From: Oscillospiraceae bacterium
GTDB lineage: Bacteria; Bacillota; Clostridia; Oscillospirales; Ruminococcaceae
Reading direction: 5' to 3'
Assembly (NCBI GenBank): GCA_031285945.1
Contig: JAITVF010000032.1
Span: forward strand, 1 to 8,167
Length of the DNA stretch: 8,167 bases
Shown piece after piece: positions 4,304 through 8,167 of this stretch. Position 1 is the stretch's first letter, and the number at the start of each line of letters is the position of its first letter. A program made the position numbers and the translations under genes. The notes under the pieces were generated by a model. It had not been told where the DNA came from, did not search any database, and saw nothing but the letters and a program-made list of their open reading frames with translations.

Positions 4304-6847
4304 CTAATCTCGCGCCTGCCCCTCCTCCTGGCTAAAGGGGAGGGTGCGTTCCGAATCGGGCAGGGCAAGGGGCTCGGGCTCTTCTTTTTGCGCCGCTTGC
4401 GCCGCGGGCGGGGCGGACTCATTTTTACGCAAATCCCCGAGGTATTCCTCCCAGCTCATATCCACAGCCTCGGCGGCGAAGAGGGCGCGGCGGACCTTAA
4501 GCTCGTTTTTGGCCGCCAATTCTTTTTTGTTTTTGCCAAAGAGCCGCAGGTATATTAAAAACGCCGCCAGTGAAACGGCCGTTATTACGGCGCCCTCTTT
4601 AAGGCCGGGGGTAAAGTAATCGAAGCGGATTTCGCTTTCCCCGGCGGGGACGGATACGGCCATAAAGCCCACGTTGACCCTTTCGATTTTGACCGGAGCG
4701 CCGTTGACGCTGGCGCTCCAGCCCTTATCCCAGGGGACGGAGAAAAACATAAGGGTGTCCTTTTCGAGATTAGAGCGGGCGGTAAAGCCCCTGCTGTCGT
4801 GGGCAAAATAGTAGCAGGACTGCGCCCTTCTTTGGGCCGCGTCCTCTCCCATGGCCTGAAGGCCGTAGTCCACGCGGTCCTGAATATCCAGCCAGTCAAG
4901 GCCCTGGGCGCAGCGCTCTACAGAATCCCAGTCCTCCAGGATCACCGCCTTCAGCATAAGATGGGCGTTGCGGGCGTCTTCCTTTTCGATATCCTCCCGC
5001 AGGACGTAATTCTCGTAGCCGTAGCCCATGGGGATATAGTTTTGGTTTTCGTACAGGTTAAAGCCCGGCTGCTCGGAGTGGAAGGCAAAGCCCTCGACAG
5101 GCGGCTCCCCGGGGGAGGAGGAATCGACGGGCGCGAATAGCCAGCGGACCGAAAGAAGGGGCCGCAGCGCCCGGTTATCGGCCTCGGGGCGGGAGGCGAC
5201 GTCCCGCTCAACCCCCACAAAGGGGTAAAACTCCATGAGAGAGGGCGGCACTATGCTATGAAAGGCCTGAATTGTAGGCCGGCGCCAGAACATGCCCAAA
5301 TTGTCGCTCCCCTCAAAAAAGTCGATTCGCGAAAAGGCCCCGGGGGTCTCGTCGTCGGGCAGGTGAATCATCTCCCTGCCCCCGATGGCTGTGCTTATTA
5401 CCTTTTCGGCTGCGGCGCGGTTGTTCTTGCCCTGCGCGATATAATATATGCCGAAAGAAACGCAGCAAACAGCGAGCGCTACTGCCAAAAAACGCTTGAA
5501 ATTCGCGTGATTTCGCAGCCGGGCAATCAAAACGGCTATGACCAGAAGGCATATCATTGAAAAGACCGAGAATACCCAAAAAACGTTGGGGTAGGCGATA
5601 AGCCCCATGGTGACCTCGCCCTTTTCGACCTTAGGGGTTACCCCGCATATGAGAATGAAGCACAGGGTAATAGCCATGCACCACTTTACGGCCCGCAAAA
5701 AGTGATCGGTATTTTTAGCGCTCGATTCAAGGGAGCGGGCGGTGGCCAGGCACATAAGCAAAACGGGCATGTAAAACCAGCGGGCGTAGTAGGAATGGTT
5801 GAGGAGTATAAACAGCGCGTTGAGGCCCGGAACCAGCGCGAAAACAAGAGATACGGCGAGTATTTTTTTTACCCAGTCGCCTTTACGCTCAAAGAAAAAG
5901 GCGAGAACCCCCGTAAGGCCCATAAGGGGAAGCCAGGCGGAGCGGGACGACCAGGGGGCGGTAGAATCGGGGAAAAAGTTGAGCCGGGCGGGGAGCTCGG
6001 GCGGGAAGAACAGGCTCTGCAAAATCGAGGCCTGGCTCTGGGTGTTCCAGTATATCCAGAAATTCCAGCCGTTTAAAAGGCTGTCGGCGCCGGTTCGCGG
6101 GTTGCCGCTCAGGGCCATGACCGAGGGGATAAGAACCGCCGCCGCCATAAAAACCCCCAGTACCGACTCAAGGCCCAGGGCTAAAAAACCGCGCAGGGTC
6201 ATTCCCCAGCGCCGGTCAGTCATTCTTATAATAACGTAGAGGACGACAAAGACAACCTCGCCCACAAAAAACCAGTAGTTGACCAGGGCGTTCACCGCGA
6301 CCGCCGCCGCAAAAAATCCCCTTTTGTTCTCCAGAACAAGCTTCTCAACCCCAAGCAGGAGGAGGGGAAAGAATATGGCGACCTCGTGAAAGTGATTAAA
6401 GAAGACGTTAAAGAACATCCAGCCAGAAAAGGCGTAGAGTATCCCGCCAAAGAGGGCGTAATCGCGGTCCCTTAAAAATCGCTCCAGGTAGAGGTAGGCG
6501 GTCAGTGAGGCGCAGGCTGTCTTAAGTATCAGCAGAGGCGCCATAAGATGGGGCAAAAACGCGGTGGGAAAGGGCAGGGTCAGCCAAAAAAAGGGCGAAA
6601 ACAAAAGGTAAAAGCTGTAGGAGCCTATAAAATTTGCGCCAAGGTCGGTGTAAAAGCTCCAGAAAAGATTGCCCGAGCGAACCGACTCGTGGGCAAGCTT
6701 ATAAAAGGGTATTTGCTGTACGTTAAAATCACCGTAATAGATAAAATAGCCCCGGTCGTAGATAATAAAGGGCACAAAGATAACGGCCGCCATTATAAGG
6801 GCAAGCAAAAACGCCTTGCGGCGGCGGGAATCTCTTGCAAGGGGCAT
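4304..6847 (-). CDS. YfhO-family polytopic membrane protein (GT-C-like glycosyltransferase candidate)
   Basis: This 847-residue protein is close in length to Bacillus YfhO (about 860). It starts with a basic stretch, then a membrane segment (about 12-30) and the loop motif GDFNVQQIPFYK (39-50) typical of the family. About a dozen hydrophobic segments follow up to residue 470. A large extracytoplasmic domain spans about 470-750 and ends in the family signature PWDKGWSASVNG plus VSVPAGESEIRFDYFTPG. A last membrane segment lies at about 752-771. B. subtilis YfhO is implicated in lipoteichoic acid glycosylation using undecaprenyl-linked sugar, which gives a loose link to the isoprenoid genes behind it. 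After the last membrane segment comes a 76-residue cytoplasmic tail, first helical with WEEYLGDL, then Ala/Pro/Glu-rich. The ATG has GGAGGT (6853-6858) in front. The substrate here is unknown. Confidence 0.88.
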   Translation of the reverse strand: MPLARDSRRRKAFLLALIMAAVIFVPFIIYDRGYFIYYGDFNVQQIPFYKLAHESVRSGNLFWSFYTDLGANFIGSYSFYLLFSPFFWLTLPFPTAFLPHLMAPLLILKTACASLTAYLYLERFLRDRDYALFGGILYAFSGWMFFNVFFNHFHEVAIFFPLLLLGVEKLVLENKRGFFAAAVAVNALVNYWFFVGEVVFVVLYVIIRMTDRRWGMTLRGFLALGLESVLGVFMAAAVLIPSVMALSGNPRTGADSLLNGWNFWIYWNTQSQASILQSLFFPPELPARLNFFPDSTAPWSSRSAWLPLMGLTGVLAFFFERKGDWVKKILAVSLVFALVPGLNALFILLNHSYYARWFYMPVLLMCLATARSLESSAKNTDHFLRAVKWCMAITLCFILICGVTPKVEKGEVTMGLIAYPNVFWVFSVFSMICLLVIAVLIARLRNHANFKRFLAVALAVCCVSFGIYYIAQGKNNRAAAEKVISTAIGGREMIHLPDDETPGAFSRIDFFEGSDNLGMFWRRPTIQAFHSIVPPSLMEFYPFVGVERDVASRPEADNRALRPLLSVRWLFAPVDSSSPGEPPVEGFAFHSEQPGFNLYENQNYIPMGYGYENYVLREDIEKEDARNAHLMLKAVILEDWDSVERCAQGLDWLDIQDRVDYGLQAMGEDAAQRRAQSCYYFAHDSRGFTARSNLEKDTLMFFSVPWDKGWSASVNGAPVKIERVNVGFMAVSVPAGESEIRFDYFTPGLKEGAVITAVSLAAFLIYLRLFGKNKKELAAKNELKVRRALFAAEAVDMSWEEYLGDLRKNESAPPAAQAAQKEEPEPLALPDSERTLPFSQEEGQARD

Positions 6848-6950
6848 CGGCTACCTCCGTACGGGCCGCGCGAAAAGACGTTCCCTAGAATGAATTACCC
6901 CGAGGGTTGCCTCTTCCGGTACAGCTTTTGGAAAAATAACGCGGGCCCGG

Positions 6951-6979
6951 TTTGTATTTTCAACGTCTGGTGGTATAAT
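6951..6979 (+). promoter_or_regulatory. Extended -10 promoter toward the nucleotidyltransferase/HEPN operon
   Basis: TATAAT (6974-6979) is preceded by TG at 6971-6972, giving the TGnTATAAT extended -10 form. The -35 region (TTTGTA, 6951-6956, 17-base spacing) is poor, as is common with extended -10 promoters. The leader to the ATG at 7136 would be about 150 bases. No riboswitch was recognised in it, though it carries short GC-rich inverted repeats (GCCGGAC/GTCCGGC at 7043-7058 and GCGCTT/AAGCGC near 7100-7115). Confidence 0.45.
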
Positions 6980-7000
6980 AGCTACAGCCTTTATTATACC
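6972..7000. promoter_or_regulatory. Inverted repeat joining the two divergent -10 boxes
   Basis: GGTATAATA (6972-6980) and TATTATACC (6992-7000) are perfect 9-bp arms around an 11-base spacer. Each arm contains the -10 box of one of the two divergent promoters. It may be simply two consensus -10 boxes facing away from each other, or a shared operator that lets one regulator control both operons; the sequence cannot tell which. Confidence 0.4.
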
Positions 7001-7021
7001 CCCTTCAAGGGTCAGAATCAA
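6993..7021 (-). promoter_or_regulatory. Promoter of the yfhO-like/ispD/ispF operon
   Basis: Read on the minus strand, TTGATT (7016-7021) and a perfect TATAAT (6993-6998) are 17 bases apart. This is the best sigma-A promoter in the window's right half and points to the YfhO-like gene, leaving a leader of about 140 bases. With 27-base spacing and then a 19-base overlap between the following genes, this one promoter may serve all three, although internal promoters cannot be ruled out. Confidence 0.65.
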
Positions 7022-7135
7022 GTTTTTGCCATTCACGGCGCAAGCCGGACTTGTCCGGCGGGGTGTTTTGACCCGGGCCGACGCATCTATCCCACTGGCG
7101 CTTGCGCAAAAAGCGCGCCGGAATGGAGCCTATAA

Positions 7136-7468
7136 ATGGAACACAACCTTTTGGCAGGGCTTGACGGCTACGAGGATATCCGCGAGACGGCTAGGAGCAT
7201 AGCGAGGATACTCGGGGCGGAGGTTATCTATCTTTACAACCACCGGATAGATTCGAGCGGCAGGCTCACTACCTGCAAGCTCGCGGCCATAGCGGAGCTT
7301 ACCGACCGGGAGGAGGGTATGCGAAGGGTGTACCGTGAGGCGGACTGCGAGCTGCCCTTTGACCTTGTTATCTACACCCCCGCCGAGTGGGAGGAGCTCA
7401 CCCGGCAAAAGACCGCGTTCGCGACCCATATAAAGAATACGGGGCATATCGTTTATGAGAAGGGGTAA
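7136..7468 (+). CDS. Nucleotidyltransferase-fold (MNT-like) protein lacking catalytic residues
   Basis: This 110-residue protein has the outline of the minimal nucleotidyltransferases that are paired with HEPN proteins. It has a first helix, the strand EVIYLYNHR (29-37), the strand CKLAAIAEL (47-55), the strand FDLVIYTPAEWEEL (75-88) and the C-terminal FATHIKNTGHIVYEKG. Active members carry a GS pair after the first strand and DxD on the second. Here the matching positions read N35-H36 and C47 with L49, so both are lost, while the third acidic position (D76) remains. I infer a non-catalytic partner or antitoxin-like protein. The start has GGAG (7125-7128) seven bases upstream. The end overlaps the HEPN gene by 14 bases, so the two are coupled. 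The fold call rests on pattern and neighbour, not on an alignment. Confidence 0.65.
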   Translation: MEHNLLAGLDGYEDIRETARSIARILGAEVIYLYNHRIDSSGRLTTCKLAAIAELTDREEGMRRVYREADCELPFDLVIYTPAEWEELTRQKTAFATHIKNTGHIVYEKG

Positions 7469-7880
7469 CCGCGTAGCGCCCTCCGGCGATTCCACCAGAT
7501 ACTACGACTGGCTGGACCGCGCCGGAGAGGATATTATATCGGCCGGCGAGCTTTTAAAAAACGACAACTGCTACAGCTCGGCGGCCTTTCACTGCCAGCA
7601 GGCCGTAGAAAAGGCGCTAAAGGCCTATATCCTGTTTAAAAGCGGGCAGCTTGTCGAGGGCCACAACCTGCCCTGGCTCTGCAAGCGGGCCATGCGCTGC
7701 GACGGTAAATTCAAAGACTGGCTGGATGAGTCGGTCGCCCTTTCGCGCTGCTATATCGAAACCCGATACCCGGCCGACCTTCCGCCCGAGCTGGGGTATG
7801 TAAAGGTAAAGGATTATTACCGCATGGCAAAGACCATGTATCTTTTTATATGCGCCGAAGCTGACGGCGCGCAGAGGTGA
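7455..7880 (+). CDS. HEPN-domain protein, partner of the MNT-like protein
   Basis: This 141-residue protein shows the PF05168-type HEPN pattern. YYDWLDRAGEDIISAGELL (16-34) forms the first helix, and CYSSAAFHCQQAVEKALKAY (39-58) is the hallmark second helix with H46 and the QQAxEKALKA core. Then come GHNLPWLCKRA (69-79) and the helix ending CYIETRYP (99-106). HEPN proteins are often RNases that use an Rx4-6H motif and act as toxins with a nucleotidyltransferase antitoxin. That motif is not visible after R104, so RNase activity is doubtful and a binding or signalling role is equally possible. The ATG at 7455 overlaps the upstream stop by 14 bases. The first 15 residues are not part of the domain and may be an over-extended start. 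A secreted-protein gene begins four bases after its stop. Confidence 0.82.
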   Translation: MRRGNRVAPSGDSTRYYDWLDRAGEDIISAGELLKNDNCYSSAAFHCQQAVEKALKAYILFKSGQLVEGHNLPWLCKRAMRCDGKFKDWLDESVALSRCYIETRYPADLPPELGYVKVKDYYRMAKTMYLFICAEADGAQR

Positions 7881-7884
7881 AAAT

Positions 7885-8167
7885 ATGGGCAATGGAATAA
7901 GATCGGCTATGCGCCTTATAACAACGGCGGTTCTTCTGGCGGCCTTTACGCTTGGCGGGGCGACGGGCGCCCTCGCTACGGAATTAGACCCCTTCAGGGC
8001 TTGGGGGGAAGGCCCCCGGCATGGGGACTACGGCTTTTACGCGGAAGGCCGCGAAAACCGACGGTATGGCCGCGAAGAAAAAAACGAAATTCTCGAGGTA
8101 GAGCTTCTGGGCTATCGGCCGTCGGGCGGGCTCGCATTCAGGGTAAGGGGCGCGGATTCAAAAGAGC
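7885..8167 (+). CDS. Secreted protein of unknown function (3' truncated by window edge)
   Basis: An open frame of 94 codons starts at an ATG with AGAGGTGA (7873-7880) just upstream and runs off the window. The first 32 residues make a clear Sec signal peptide: MGNGIRSAMR with two arginines, a hydrophobic core LITTAVLLAAFTLGG and ATGALA before the likely cleavage site ahead of TE. The visible mature part is charged and rich in glycine, arginine, tyrosine and glutamate, followed by the more regular NEILEVELLGYRPSGGLAFRV, which looks like beta structure. No lipobox cysteine is seen. It follows the HEPN gene by four bases, so it is likely in the same operon. I do not recognise the family. Confidence 0.75.
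   Translation, partial: MGNGIRSAMRLITTAVLLAAFTLGGATGALATELDPFRAWGEGPRHGDYGFYAEGRENRRYGREEKNEILEVELLGYRPSGGLAFRVRGADSKE

Noticed and set aside
6851..7036. 61-codon minus-strand open frame with a GTG start ahead of the YfhO-like gene
   Set aside because: It has no ribosome binding site and contains within it the -10 box of the operon's promoter, with the -35 close to its start, so most transcripts would lack its beginning. It is best read as the promoter and leader region.
6548..7135. 195-codon plus-strand frame ending just before the nucleotidyltransferase-fold gene
   Set aside because: It runs antisense through the start of the YfhO-like gene and across both promoters, is rich in lysine and glycine as a shadow of the opposite frame, and has no recognisable domain.
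1..8167. CRISPR array, tRNA or rRNA genes
   Set aside because: No regularly spaced direct repeats, tRNA cloverleaf or rRNA sequence was recognised by eye.

Overview
The window looks like a chromosomal segment of a Gram-positive, probably clostridial (Bacillota) bacterium. The signs are a YfhO-family membrane protein, a separate but overlapping ispD-ispF pair of the non-mevalonate isoprenoid pathway, strong AGGAGG-type ribosome binding sites, and a RelB/RelE module and SEC-C protein of types common in Firmicutes. The species cannot be told from the sequence.

The left part (1 to about 3050) is accessory DNA and visibly poorer in G+C than the rest. It holds the C-terminal part of an AlbA_2/HATPase-type (RecG-like) transcriptional regulator, a DinJ/RelB antitoxin with a RelE/ParE toxin in a four-base-overlapping pair closed by a good intrinsic terminator, and, on the opposite strand, a 385-residue protein with a C-terminal SEC-C zinc-binding motif. 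The toxin pair and the SEC-C gene lie between two copies of a roughly 104-bp MITE-like element in opposite orientation (795-898 and 2949-3051). Each copy has about 25-bp imperfect terminal inverted repeats and a central GC-rich hairpin. Copy 1 sits between a promoter with an operator-like inverted repeat and the antitoxin gene. Copy 2 abuts the ispF stop codon.

The right part (3051 to 8167) is G+C-rich and looks resident. A minus-strand operon runs yfhO-like gene, then ispD, then ispF, with a 27-nt gap and then a 19-nt overlap, driven from a near-consensus promoter at 6993-7021. Divergently transcribed is a second operon: a nucleotidyltransferase-fold protein that has lost its catalytic GS and DxD residues, an overlapping HEPN-domain protein, and a secreted protein cut by the window edge. 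The two -10 boxes of the divergent promoters form the arms of a 9-bp inverted repeat.

The best candidates for a second look are the paired inverted MITE-like elements bracketing a toxin-antitoxin/SEC-C cargo, and the HEPN plus inactive-nucleotidyltransferase pair next to a secreted protein. No CRISPR array, rRNA or tRNA gene was seen.
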